Source: JBDREF01 sp043820045
GTDB lineage: Bacteria > Planctomycetota > Phycisphaerae > Sedimentisphaerales > Anaerobacaceae
Assembly (NCBI GenBank): GCA_043820045.1
Contig: JBDREF010000027.1
Location: 1-15,101, forward strand
Reading direction: 5' to 3'
Length of the DNA: 15,101 nt
Shown here: one piece after another, positions 1 to 7,136 of the stretch
How positions within the stretch are numbered: position 1 is the first letter of the stretch
How the letters are laid out: each line of letters opens with the position of its first letter
Translations under genes and position numbers: made by a program
The notes under the pieces: model-generated
What the model was told of the DNA's origin: nothing
The model's database searches: none
The model's input: only the letters and a program-made list of their open reading frames with translations

Positions 1-99
1 TGGCACGGAGGGTTCAACACATCGGGTCCCTGGACGATGGCCGGTTTTGTCCAGCCCTCCGACTGGCCGCACTGGATGAGCAGCTTCAAAGACTACTGA
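1..99 (+). CDS. C-terminal end of a pseudopilin-like protein (partial)
   Basis: Frame 1 is open from the window edge to TGA at 97-99 and encodes 32 residues ending in FKDY. This tail matches the last 32 residues of the complete pseudopilin at 348-1208 at about 21 of 32 positions, including GPWT, the VQP and DWP motifs, the WM pair and the terminal FKDY. It is therefore the 3' end of a tandem paralogue, whose prepilin N-terminus should lie upstream of the window. The two genes are about 250 bases apart and each probably has its own promoter. Function is inferred only from the paralogue: secreted or surface pilin-like protein of unknown role. Confidence 0.8.
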   Translation, partial: WHGGFNTSGPWTMAGFVQPSDWPHWMSSFKDY

Positions 100-289
100 G
101 AGCATCCGCACCGACCAGAAGGCCAATTTCTTTTCATCAGAGTGCCATACAGTTGTCACTACGCCGATTTTTTTCTTGCATCTCTTGACTGACGGACACA
201 ATTCATAAATTAAGTGAGAATTGCGTTTAGAGATCGGCCTTTGCGACCGGGTCATCCCATAAAAGGTCGGACTTAGACAGTTGCGGGTG

Positions 290-318
290 TTGACATGGCG
301 TCGCAAGCATGATAAAAT
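290..318 (+). promoter_or_regulatory. sigma70-type promoter of the pseudopilin gene
   Basis: A perfect -35 hexamer TTGACA at 290-295 is followed after exactly 17 bases by TAAAAT at 313-318, five of six matches to the -10 consensus. Transcription would start near 325, giving a short leader of about 23 bases before the GTG at 348, with a GGGAG ribosome-binding site at 338-342. The rest of the 100-289 interval shows no gene and no convincing terminator. Confidence 0.7.
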
Positions 319-347
319 GATGATCAGGGCTGAGAACGGGAGATATT

Positions 348-1208
348 GTGGACAGGCGACGGGCCTTTACGCTCATAGAGCTTCTCGTGGTGATTTCGGT
401 TATTGCGCTGCTGATGGCGCTGCTACTGCCCGCGCTCCAGACGGCCAGAAAACAGGCCCGGGCGGTTCTCTGTCAGACGAAGCTCAAACAGTGGGGCGCA
501 ACGCTGGCCTTATACGCCGACGATAACGGGGGACGTTTTCCCGTCGACCTTGGCGGCGGCAGCGGCGTCTGGCTTATGCGGGGTGTATTCCTTAAAGAGG
601 ATGATCCTAATGCAGACAGCAGCGCATTCCACCACTTCGGGACGCAGGACATCGCTTTCTGTCCCATGGCCGCCAAACCCGGTACAAGCGGAGGTTTTGG
701 TGCGAGCACCCGTTTCGGCTCCACCACCGCAAACATTGAGGGCATTCCGGGATCGACGTTCGAAGCCTGGGAGATTACGAAGCCTGCTCCGCCGTTCCGA
801 GGCAGCTATGGGTACAACAGTTGGCTCTTCAGCGGATTCTCCCAGCACCCTCGCAGAGTGCGCGGGCAGATGCTCGAATTGGACATCTTCTCGCTTGGCG
901 GCAGGACAAAAATCCCGACTATTTTTGATGCGCCTCGCCTATACGTTAGGCCCATGGCTCACCATCCGCCGCCGCTGGGGCAGCGCCGAGGGGGAATAGG
1001 CGGAGAGAACGACAGTGCCTGCATCAATCGCCACAACGGACACGTGAATGGCCTGTTCTTAGATTGGTCGGTCAGAAAGATCGGGCTGAAAGAACTCTGG
1101 ACGCTAAAGTGGTATCGCGAGTTCGACACGGCCGGCCCCTGGACAAAAGCGGGCGGCGTACAGCCGGAAGACTGGCCTCAGTGGATGCAGGGGTTCAAAG
1201 ACTACTGA
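348..1208 (+). CDS. Prepilin-type N-terminal cleavage/methylation (pseudopilin-like) protein
   Basis: The 286-residue protein begins with a short basic leader (MDRRRA) followed by FTLIELLVVI, the type IV prepilin/type II secretion signal. Processing would fall between Ala6 and Phe7 and leave the conserved Glu at mature position 5. Residues 7-30 form the hydrophobic N-terminal helix, followed by an amphipathic stretch (QTARKQARAVLCQTKL). The C-terminal half contains RHNGHVNGLFLDW, resembling the H-X9-DG type motif of planctomycete pseudopilin-like families, then a Trp-rich tail ending FKDY. The start is GTG at 348, chosen because GGGAG lies about five bases upstream and the leader begins there. 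Such genes are numerous in Planctomycetes and most have no assigned role; assembly into a pilus or secretion pseudopilus is inferred. It is a tandem paralogue of the fragment at 1-99, and no assembly ATPase or peptidase is nearby. Confidence 0.9.
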   Translation: MDRRRAFTLIELLVVISVIALLMALLLPALQTARKQARAVLCQTKLKQWGATLALYADDNGGRFPVDLGGGSGVWLMRGVFLKEDDPNADSSAFHHFGTQDIAFCPMAAKPGTSGGFGASTRFGSTTANIEGIPGSTFEAWEITKPAPPFRGSYGYNSWLFSGFSQHPRRVRGQMLELDIFSLGGRTKIPTIFDAPRLYVRPMAHHPPPLGQRRGGIGGENDSACINRHNGHVNGLFLDWSVRKIGLKELWTLKWYREFDTAGPWTKAGGVQPEDWPQWMQGFKDY

Positions 1209-1245
1209 GAAAACTGCGAGACCGAAGAAGCCGGGACTGTTGCGA

Positions 1246-1824
1246 TTAGTAGATGATTGCTATCGCCTCTTCGATTCTCTTAATGATTTCTGTGCCGTCG
1301 GCGGAATAAGGCACGTACCCGTCGAAGCCCTTCTGCAGTAGCGCGTGTGCCTCGGAATCGCTCAACCGGTTTGCCAGAGCGAGTATCTTGATAGTCCGCA
1401 GGTCCTCATTTTCGCGGATGCCTTTGCACATGCTCGCCGCATCGATGTCCTCGGCTAACAGGCTCACTAACAGAACGTGCGGCGTAAATTTAAGCGCGCG
1501 GGTGCCGGTCTCGAAGCTGCTGCTAACGGTCTGCACTTCGTAGTCCGCCCTGCTTCGCAGAATCTCGGCCAGGGCCGAAGCAGCCTGCCTGTTGCTGTCC
1601 GCTATCAGTATCCGGATCTTGCCGACACCAAGTTCGCTCGTCGGCATGTTGTGGACCTTCATAAAGCGCATCAGTTCGCTGACGGGTATCCTGCGGTCCT
1701 TGCTGCCCGGTATGCGATAGCCCTTCAGTTGGCCGTTATCGAACCACTTCGAAACAGTTCGGGGGGCCACATGACAAATCTTAGCCACATCACCCGTCGT
1801 CAGTACGTTTTTGCCTTTTGCCAT
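1246..1824 (-). CDS. Excisionase/MerR-type HTH protein with degenerate receiver domain
   Basis: This 192-residue protein carries an N-terminal excisionase-family helix-turn-helix: LTTGDVAKICHVAPRTVSKW at about residues 8-27, then the wing RIPGSKDRRIPVSEL. A response-regulator-like domain follows from about residue 69 (KIRILIADSN) to the end. Aligned by eye with CheY-type receivers, the phospho-acceptor Asp is replaced by Ser (PHVLLVSLLAEDID), the switch Thr/Ser by Ala (ILALAN), and the conserved Lys by Tyr (GYVPYS). Only one residue of the acidic pair remains. It is therefore probably a DNA-binding regulator that is not switched by normal phosphotransfer. The ATG at 1824 has GGGAG seven bases upstream. 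No histidine kinase is nearby. The target is unknown; the short co-directional gene upstream (1875-2093) may share its transcript. Confidence 0.88.
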   Translation of the reverse strand: MAKGKNVLTTGDVAKICHVAPRTVSKWFDNGQLKGYRIPGSKDRRIPVSELMRFMKVHNMPTSELGVGKIRILIADSNRQAASALAEILRSRADYEVQTVSSSFETGTRALKFTPHVLLVSLLAEDIDAASMCKGIRENEDLRTIKILALANRLSDSEAHALLQKGFDGYVPYSADGTEIIKRIEEAIAIIY

Positions 1825-1874
1825 TTCTCGACTCCCGCCACTTTGTGCATTAGAAATCGTATCTCTATTCGGTT

Positions 1875-2093
1875 TTAAATCGGGCGGTGTTTAGCACACA
1901 ATCGGAATTCCTTTAATAGCAGCGAATAAACGGCGGTCGCAGTGCCGCGACGTCCCATAAGTGCTTCCGGTATGCGCGGCGAGAGCCAATATCGCGGACC
2001 AGGGAATGTCATGGCCTTCCGGCCGTGGCGGACGTTGAAAATGTCTTTGAATTGTCTGTTGCAGGCGTTACAATTCCACAGGTTGGTTTGCAC
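1875..2093 (-). CDS. Possible small Cys/His (zinc-binding-like) protein
   Basis: A 72-residue reading frame opens with GTG at 2093, behind a near-ideal ribosome-binding site (AAAGGAGG, four bases from the start). It has CNAC at residues 8-11 and CAKH at 66-69, a CxxC...CxxH arrangement that could hold a metal, although the 54-residue spacing is unusual. I do not recognise the family. It reads in the same direction as the HTH/receiver gene, about 50 bases upstream of it. Doubts: only 43 bases separate its start from the divergent DegT-type gene, a good promoter for that gene lies inside this frame, and no promoter is evident for this one. It could be spurious. Confidence 0.42.
   Translation of the reverse strand: MQTNLWNCNACNRQFKDIFNVRHGRKAMTFPGPRYWLSPRIPEALMGRRGTATAVYSLLLKEFRLCAKHRPI
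2047..2074 (+). promoter_or_regulatory. Candidate promoter of the DegT-type aminotransferase gene
   Basis: TTGAAT at 2047-2052 and TACAAT at 2069-2074 are separated by 16 bases, matching the sigma70 consensus at four and five of six positions. Transcription would start near 2081, leaving a leader of about 55 bases that contains the GAGGAG ribosome-binding site at 2123-2128. The site lies inside the small minus-strand frame 1875-2093. Confidence 0.45.
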
Positions 2094-2136
2094 TTATCCT
2101 CCTTTGTACTTTTTTCTCTATTGAGGAGACGCTGCT

Positions 2137-3252
2137 GTGGAGATACACCTGTCCCGACCGGATATAACTGAAAAAGAGATCGAAGCGGTCTGCGCGGTGC
2201 TCCGCAGTTCCGACCTTTCGCTCGGGCCCAGGCTCGGCCAGTTCGAGGAAGCGTTCGCCGCCTACCTCGGCAGACAGCGGGCGGTTGCCGTCAACAGCGG
2301 AACCAGCGGGCTGTTTCTCTGTATGCAGGTGCTGGGAATAGGACCGGGCGACGAGGTCATTACCACGCCCTTTTCGTTCATCGCTTCGGCAACCCCTATC
2401 ATGATGGTCGGCGCCAGGCCGGTCTTCGTCGATATCGACCCGGTGAATCTGAATATCGATCCGGCAGGAATCGAATCCGCTGTTACCGAAAGGACTAAAG
2501 CAATTTTGCCGGTGGCGGTATTCGGCAATCCCGCCGGCCTCGACCAGGTCTGCGAAATCGCGCAGAGACACGGCCTGCCGGTAGTCGAAGATAGCTGCGA
2601 AGCCCTTGGCTCATCGCTGAACGGCAAGAAGGCGGGAACGTTCGGAACGATGAGCGTATTCGGCTTCTACCCCAACAAGCAGATTACGACCGGCGAAGGC
2701 GGCATGATTCTGACCGATGACGAGACTCTGGCGGATATGTGCGTATCGCTTCGCAACCAGGGACGGGGCAAGGACGCCGGCTGGCTGGCCCACGAGAGAC
2801 TCGGATACAACTTCCGCCTCAGCGATATAAACTGTGCCCTCGGGATCGTGCAGCTTTCGAGAATCGACGAAATCAAGGCCAAACGCAGGGGCGTCGCAGA
2901 GTGGTACCGGGAGATGTTAGCCGGCGACGAGCGGCTGATAGTACCCGCCGAGCCGGAGGGCTGCGATATGGGCTGGTTCGTATTTGTCGTTCGACTGGCA
3001 GGAGACGTTGCCGTCGGGCAGCGAGACAGGATTCTCGAAAAGATGCGAAGCCGGGGTATTCAGGTAAGCAATTATTTTCCCCCGGTGCATTTGATGCCGT
3101 TCATAGCCGCCCAATACGGCCACAAGCAAGGCGATTTCCCCATCACAGAATCGGCGAGCAGGAGCACAATCGCCCTGCCGTTCCACAACCATCTGACCCA
3201 AGACCAGGTCGCCACCGTCTGCCGGGCGTTAAAAGAATCACTGATTATGTAA
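2137..3252 (+). CDS. DegT/DnrJ/EryC1/StrS family PLP-dependent aminotransferase
   Basis: This 371-residue protein is full length for the sugar aminotransferase family (fold-type I PLP enzymes that transaminate nucleotide-linked keto-sugars, with a few dehydratase or other variants). Visible landmarks are SGTSGL near residues 54-59 (cofactor phosphate region), VVEDSCEALG with Asp152 positioned to contact the PLP ring nitrogen, and FGFYPNKQITTGEGGM with Lys181 as the expected Schiff-base lysine. The RLGYNFRLSDINCALGIVQL segment is typical of the family, and Lys181 argues for a true aminotransferase rather than a Lys-lacking dehydratase variant. The start is GTG at 2137, eight bases after GAGGAG. 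No other nucleotide-sugar gene is adjacent, so the substrate cannot be named. It could serve glycan or lipopolysaccharide synthesis and thereby supply the glycosyltransferases at 10773-13900, but that link is inference. Confidence 0.93.
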   Translation: MEIHLSRPDITEKEIEAVCAVLRSSDLSLGPRLGQFEEAFAAYLGRQRAVAVNSGTSGLFLCMQVLGIGPGDEVITTPFSFIASATPIMMVGARPVFVDIDPVNLNIDPAGIESAVTERTKAILPVAVFGNPAGLDQVCEIAQRHGLPVVEDSCEALGSSLNGKKAGTFGTMSVFGFYPNKQITTGEGGMILTDDETLADMCVSLRNQGRGKDAGWLAHERLGYNFRLSDINCALGIVQLSRIDEIKAKRRGVAEWYREMLAGDERLIVPAEPEGCDMGWFVFVVRLAGDVAVGQRDRILEKMRSRGIQVSNYFPPVHLMPFIAAQYGHKQGDFPITESASRSTIALPFHNHLTQDQVATVCRALKESLIM

Positions 3253-3394
3253 CTGTTCTGCAGCTTCTGTTTGCTCCAGTTTTGCGCCACTCTTCGGCTT
3301 TTTCTGGTTTGTTCCAGGCTTCGTAGAGTTCGATCAGATTCTTAATAGATTCTAAAGTGTGCGGGTGTCTGTCACCGAGTTTGAGGCGGTAATC
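3245..3394 (-). pseudogene. Decayed C-terminal remnant of a TPR protein (frameshifted)
   Basis: Reading the minus strand from 3394 gives an open stretch without a start codon, immediately preceded by an in-frame stop. It contains LGDRHPHTLESIKNLIELYE, then AWNKPEKAEEWR. This has the pattern of the last tetratricopeptide repeat and tail of planctomycete TPR proteins, often kinases, where LGD-HP-TL-S begins a repeat and KPEKAEEWRAKL closes the protein. After EEWR the frame breaks: a two-base loss just after the codon for R would explain it, because the neighbouring frame continues AKLEQTEAAEQLHNQ to TGA at 3238-3240. The remnant starts about 22 bases beyond the kinase stop and is in the same orientation. 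Confidence 0.6.
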
Positions 3395-3416
3395 TCATTT
3401 AAGGTCGAGTACTGCA

Positions 3417-6323
3417 TTATCGCTTTTTTGCTGATGGTGCGCGGCGCTTTAGCTCTTCAAACCAGTTGGTTACGACATGGAGTTCCCTTACTTGTGAGTC
3501 ATCGTACTGGGGCTTCAGGACCAAGAATCGCTGGCCATCGGGCGAAATGTCGTAGGATAAACCAGAAACGTTACTATACGGACCTTCAAAGAGTACCTGA
3601 GGTGTCCCGGCGACAAATTCTGGTTCTGTAGAGATCGAGACAACCATCCATTTATTATCGCCGCTGCGGTAGAACAGTTCATCACCCTTTGGCGACCAGA
3701 GGGGCTCTTCTCCCTGTTCGTATGAGATCTGCCATACCCTATTCATAGCGGGATAGGGACGCACATAGATCTGAAGCTTGCCGTCCCTATCTGAGTGGTA
3801 GGCAATCCACCGGCCGTCCGGCGAGAATGTCGGGAAGACTTCCATAAACTCTGTCCCGAGAAGAGGCTCAAGTTCACGTTGGCCTTCGAGCGTCAAGACC
3901 CAAGTGCTGGCCCTAGTGGTGGGATGAAGCTCATAACCCGCCAGATGTTTGCCGTCAGACGACCAAGAACACGGAGCTAACTTGGCTTTGCTCGAGCAAA
4001 GCAATTCAGCTTCGCCGCTTCCGTCTGCAAGCGTCCAGAAAAGATTCCAGTTTTCTTCTGCCTCTCTGCGACAACAGAATACTATCCGCCTGCCGTCCGG
4101 CGTCCAGATGGGGTAATAGTTGTCCCCTTCCAATGTTAGCTTGGTTCCCGTACCTCTGGCCACGTCATAGATATACACGTTGGATTGAATTTCTCGCTGA
4201 AGTATCGCCAGCCGTTTCCCATCGGGTGAGAGCTTAAAGGTTCCATAGATTTGTGCAGGCATAGGCAGCGGCTCGATGTTGCCCTGCCGATCGACCCAGG
4301 CCGGGATACTCCTGCCTATGTCAGCTCCGGGGGCATAAACAAGCAAGCCGTTGTTCGAGAAAGCAAATTGTGCCGTGCCGCTCACTGAGTCTAATAGCAC
4401 CTGCTCGAGGACCGGGGTGGGAGAACCAGTCACCTGAAGTGAGGCCAGACTAAAAGGCACTGCCTCAATAATCCCTGCCCGCGCGTAGACAAGGTGGCCC
4501 GTAGGTACGTAGCGGGCATAGCTAACATCCTTGACGAGGGTTTTCGTTTCCATTGTCTCCAACGAGACAAGCACGGCACCATCTGCCGAAGAAACAAGCA
4601 TTGCTTTGCCACCCGGCAGGGTCTGTGGGTAGCCAGCGGCATTAAGAGTGTCTAATTCAAGCCCCAGACGTTCCACATCCCCACCGTCTGCCGGCACCCG
4701 TGAGAGCCCTTCTCCACTTCTGAAGAAGTAGATCATGCCGTCACTGCCCCAGCAGCTTCCACCGCCACGGTTTATGGTGGTGCAGAGAGTTTCAGGCTCC
4801 CCGCCGAGAAGCGAGACGATCTTCAGGCCTGTCTCGGCAAAAAAGCCCAACGACTTACCGTCAGGAGAGAAAAACGGAGCCGAGGCTCCTTCCGTGCCCG
4901 TGATCGGCCTGACTTCGAACTGATCGATTGTGCGCTCAAATAACTGTGTTGTCTCACCAACGCGCGCGAGATAGACAAGGCGCGAGCCATCGGGTGATAA
5001 AGCAAGCACAGGCTGCCGGTTAGCGGAAGGGGCCTGATAAAATCCCAGCGCTTGATTTTCAGGAAGCTCGATGACGAATCGCTGGGTAGGTACTGGGCCA
5101 AGCTCCGAAAGAGATGTGTCCATGGACCTGTGCCAAAGCCAACCAGCCCCAACCAGTCCGACAGTCAGCCCCGCCAAGCCACAAGCGATTCCCAGCCACC
5201 ATCGTTTACGGTAGACTATCTTGACGATTGGTTCACCGACGCTGGGTTTGTCCGGAGGCACATTCAGGGTTTCGTCGATTTCCAGGACGGCATCGCCCAT
5301 ATGTTGCAAGCGCCTGCGCGGGTTTTTCGCTAAGCAGCGCCACAAAAGTACACGAATATTCGAGGGAGTAGCCTGCGGAAGCAGACTCCAGTCCGGCTCG
5401 CGCTCGATAATGCGGGCCAATATATCGGTGGTCGTCTCCCCTTCGAAGGGCAAACGACGTGTTAGCATCTCGTATAACAGGCAGCCAAACGACCAGATGT
5501 CTGTCCGGCGATCCGTCGGTTGGCCACGGGCCTGTTCTGGGCTCATATAGGCTGGTGTACCCATCACCCGGCCCACCTGGGTAACGGTAGGTTCGCTGCT
5601 GGTATTTTTGTTAATCGTGGTCTTGGCAAGACCGAAGTCCAGCACCTTAACTCGATCATCCGCTGTGATCATTATGTTGCTCGGCTTGAGGTCTCGATGA
5701 ATGACTCCCGCTTCGTGAGCGGCAGATACTGCCTCGGCGATTTGCAGACCTGTCCATAGCGCGTCCTTCATTCGCAAAGGTTCTCGTGTCATTCGCTCAG
5801 CCAGTGTCTCACCAGGAACATATTCAAGCACCAAATAAGCGCTGCCCTCCACCGGCTCAATGATGTCATGGATCACGCCGATGTTCAGGTGACTCAAAGA
5901 GGCTAAGAGCTTGGCCTCACGTGTAAAACGTGTCCGAGCCATTGAGCTGGCCCGCAATTCAACCGGCAGACTCTTAATGGCGACAAGGCGATCCAGCTTG
6001 GTGTCATGGGCAAGGTAAACCACCCCCATGCCTCCTCTGCCGATCATCTCGATGATTTCGAAGCTCCCCACTTTCTGCCCAATGAGATTCTGTCTTGACA
6101 CTGTCTCTTCAAAGTCGCTCCCATCGGACTGGACAAGGGAGTCGAACAGCGTATTGATTCTCTGGAGGTTGTGTATCTTCTCTCTGATCTGATGCTCAAG
6201 CTCCGGGTATTGTTTCACAAATTCGTCTATGTCCGGATGTTCTCCTCGCAGCCGCTCATCAACGAACTGCTGCACGGCCTGATCCAGAAGGCTATCCTGA
6301 TTGTCGTCATTGAGTCCGGTCAT
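3417..6323 (-). CDS. Membrane Ser/Thr protein kinase with C-terminal PD40 (TolB-like) propeller
   Basis: This 968-residue kinase has a planctomycete-style N-terminal extension (residues 1-70, with DEFVKQYPELEHQIREKI). The Hanks-type kinase domain spans about 86-350: Gly loop GRGGMG 95-100, VAIK with Lys117, Glu136, IHRDLKPSN with Asp211, DFG 229-231, and GTPAYMSPEQ. All catalytic residues are present, so it should be active. A transmembrane helix lies at about 375-397. The remaining roughly 560 residues contain at least eight SPDG-type repeats (for example ALSPDGSRL, FFSPDGKSL, KLSPDGKRL, TFSPDGRWI, DISPDGQRF), forming one or more beta-propellers, expected outside the cytoplasm. The C-terminus (NWFEELKR) resembles kinase-TolB proteins common in Acidobacteria. 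The start ATG overlaps the sigma-factor stop by four bases (ATGA), indicating translational coupling; its own ribosome site is weak. Confidence 0.95.
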   Translation of the reverse strand: MTGLNDDNQDSLLDQAVQQFVDERLRGEHPDIDEFVKQYPELEHQIREKIHNLQRINTLFDSLVQSDGSDFEETVSRQNLIGQKVGSFEIIEMIGRGGMGVVYLAHDTKLDRLVAIKSLPVELRASSMARTRFTREAKLLASLSHLNIGVIHDIIEPVEGSAYLVLEYVPGETLAERMTREPLRMKDALWTGLQIAEAVSAAHEAGVIHRDLKPSNIMITADDRVKVLDFGLAKTTINKNTSSEPTVTQVGRVMGTPAYMSPEQARGQPTDRRTDIWSFGCLLYEMLTRRLPFEGETTTDILARIIEREPDWSLLPQATPSNIRVLLWRCLAKNPRRRLQHMGDAVLEIDETLNVPPDKPSVGEPIVKIVYRKRWWLGIACGLAGLTVGLVGAGWLWHRSMDTSLSELGPVPTQRFVIELPENQALGFYQAPSANRQPVLALSPDGSRLVYLARVGETTQLFERTIDQFEVRPITGTEGASAPFFSPDGKSLGFFAETGLKIVSLLGGEPETLCTTINRGGGSCWGSDGMIYFFRSGEGLSRVPADGGDVERLGLELDTLNAAGYPQTLPGGKAMLVSSADGAVLVSLETMETKTLVKDVSYARYVPTGHLVYARAGIIEAVPFSLASLQVTGSPTPVLEQVLLDSVSGTAQFAFSNNGLLVYAPGADIGRSIPAWVDRQGNIEPLPMPAQIYGTFKLSPDGKRLAILQREIQSNVYIYDVARGTGTKLTLEGDNYYPIWTPDGRRIVFCCRREAEENWNLFWTLADGSGEAELLCSSKAKLAPCSWSSDGKHLAGYELHPTTRASTWVLTLEGQRELEPLLGTEFMEVFPTFSPDGRWIAYHSDRDGKLQIYVRPYPAMNRVWQISYEQGEEPLWSPKGDELFYRSGDNKWMVVSISTEPEFVAGTPQVLFEGPYSNVSGLSYDISPDGQRFLVLKPQYDDSQVRELHVVTNWFEELKRRAPSAKKR

Positions 6324-6937
6324 TTGACACTCTCGAACGCATTGATAAGCGCGGTCATCGCCCGAGAAACGAGCTTCCGCACTGCTTCACTGCTCTTGCC
6401 CACTCTTTCAGCTATCTCCTGGTATCCAAGTCCCTCAATCTTGGTCAGGATTATGATTTCCTTGTACTCGGGTTTCAACGCATCGATGGCCTTCTCGAGC
6501 CTGGCGAGATCCTCTTTTCTGGACATTATCAAACTTGGCGTGGTAGCTGCAACAGGTCCGGGAACTCCAGAAAGCTCGCTGCCGCTCCTGCGACCACCAT
6601 TGCCGAGAGGGATCTCTTTGCGAATATCGCGTTTTTCGGCGTGGAATCTTTCCCAATTGTCGCGAAGGACATTCTCAGTGATCTTCGATAGCCACCGTAC
6701 GAAATCACCCTCGTTATCGTATGTGAAATCTGCTATGCCGCCCAGGGCATGAATGAGAGCATCCTGGACCACGTCCATTGAATCCAGTTTGGGACGAAGC
6801 TCCTTGCCCAAACGCAGCCGCACCATCCAGCGGACTCGCTCGGCGTAAACGCGGCATAATTGATCCAAGGCGGAATCGTCGCCTTCTTTGGCCAGAGCAA
6901 CTAACTGCCGGGTCTTTTGGTTAGAACTATACCTCAA
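6320..6937 (-). CDS. ECF-type RNA polymerase sigma factor
   Basis: This 205-residue sigma factor has region 2 at about residues 25-100 (DSMDVVQDALIHAL, then DFVRWLSKITENVLRDNWERF) and region 4 at about 143-200 (LKPEYKEIIILTKIEGLGYQEIAERVG...SSEAVRKLVSRA, with a clear helix-turn-helix). A linker of about 40 residues, rich in Gly, Ser and Pro, joins them. There is no anti-sigma factor; the partner is the kinase gene overlapping its 3' end. ECF factors encoded beside Ser/Thr kinases are a known planctomycete arrangement, and kinase control of such sigmas is established for some ECF groups. The TTG start at 6937 is forced, because an in-frame TAG lies nine bases upstream; GGAGG sits ten bases before it. 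The position often acidic in region 2.2 reads D52-S53-M54-D55. Confidence 0.92.
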   Translation of the reverse strand: MRYSSNQKTRQLVALAKEGDDSALDQLCRVYAERVRWMVRLRLGKELRPKLDSMDVVQDALIHALGGIADFTYDNEGDFVRWLSKITENVLRDNWERFHAEKRDIRKEIPLGNGGRRSGSELSGVPGPVAATTPSLIMSRKEDLARLEKAIDALKPEYKEIIILTKIEGLGYQEIAERVGKSSEAVRKLVSRAMTALINAFESVK

Positions 6938-6974
6938 AGTTCGCTAACCTCCGTAATTCAAAGATATTAAAGAA

Positions 6975-7004
6975 ATTTTACCAATTTTTGCGTAAAAATC
7001 CCAA
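6975..7004 (-). promoter_or_regulatory. Candidate promoter of the sigma/kinase operon
   Basis: On the minus strand, TTGGGA (7004-6999) and TAAAAT (6980-6975) are separated by 18 bases. The -10 is strong and the -35 matches at four of six positions. It lies about 40 bases upstream of the sigma start, in an AT-rich part of the 199-base divergent region. No equally good promoter is seen for the divergent PD40 gene. Autoregulation by the sigma factor through another motif is possible and cannot be judged here. Confidence 0.33.
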
Positions 7005-7136
7005 CGAAATCGTCCGGTTGCTTTCTTTTTCCCGTTTGTGGAAGTAGAGCAAATTGATTCGCAAAGGACCGGCACAGTGTGGGTCAGAATCAGAGCCGTA
7101 TGGTATAGCCTCAAGGGCGGAAAGGAAAGGTGTGCT

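Noticed and set aside
185..212. TTGACT with AAATTA as a second promoter before the pseudopilin gene
   Set aside because: The spacing and -10 match are poor, and a much better promoter lies at 290-318.
7038..7136. N-terminal extension of the PD40 protein
   Set aside because: The frame is open, but the good ribosome site and the signal peptide both place the start at 7137.
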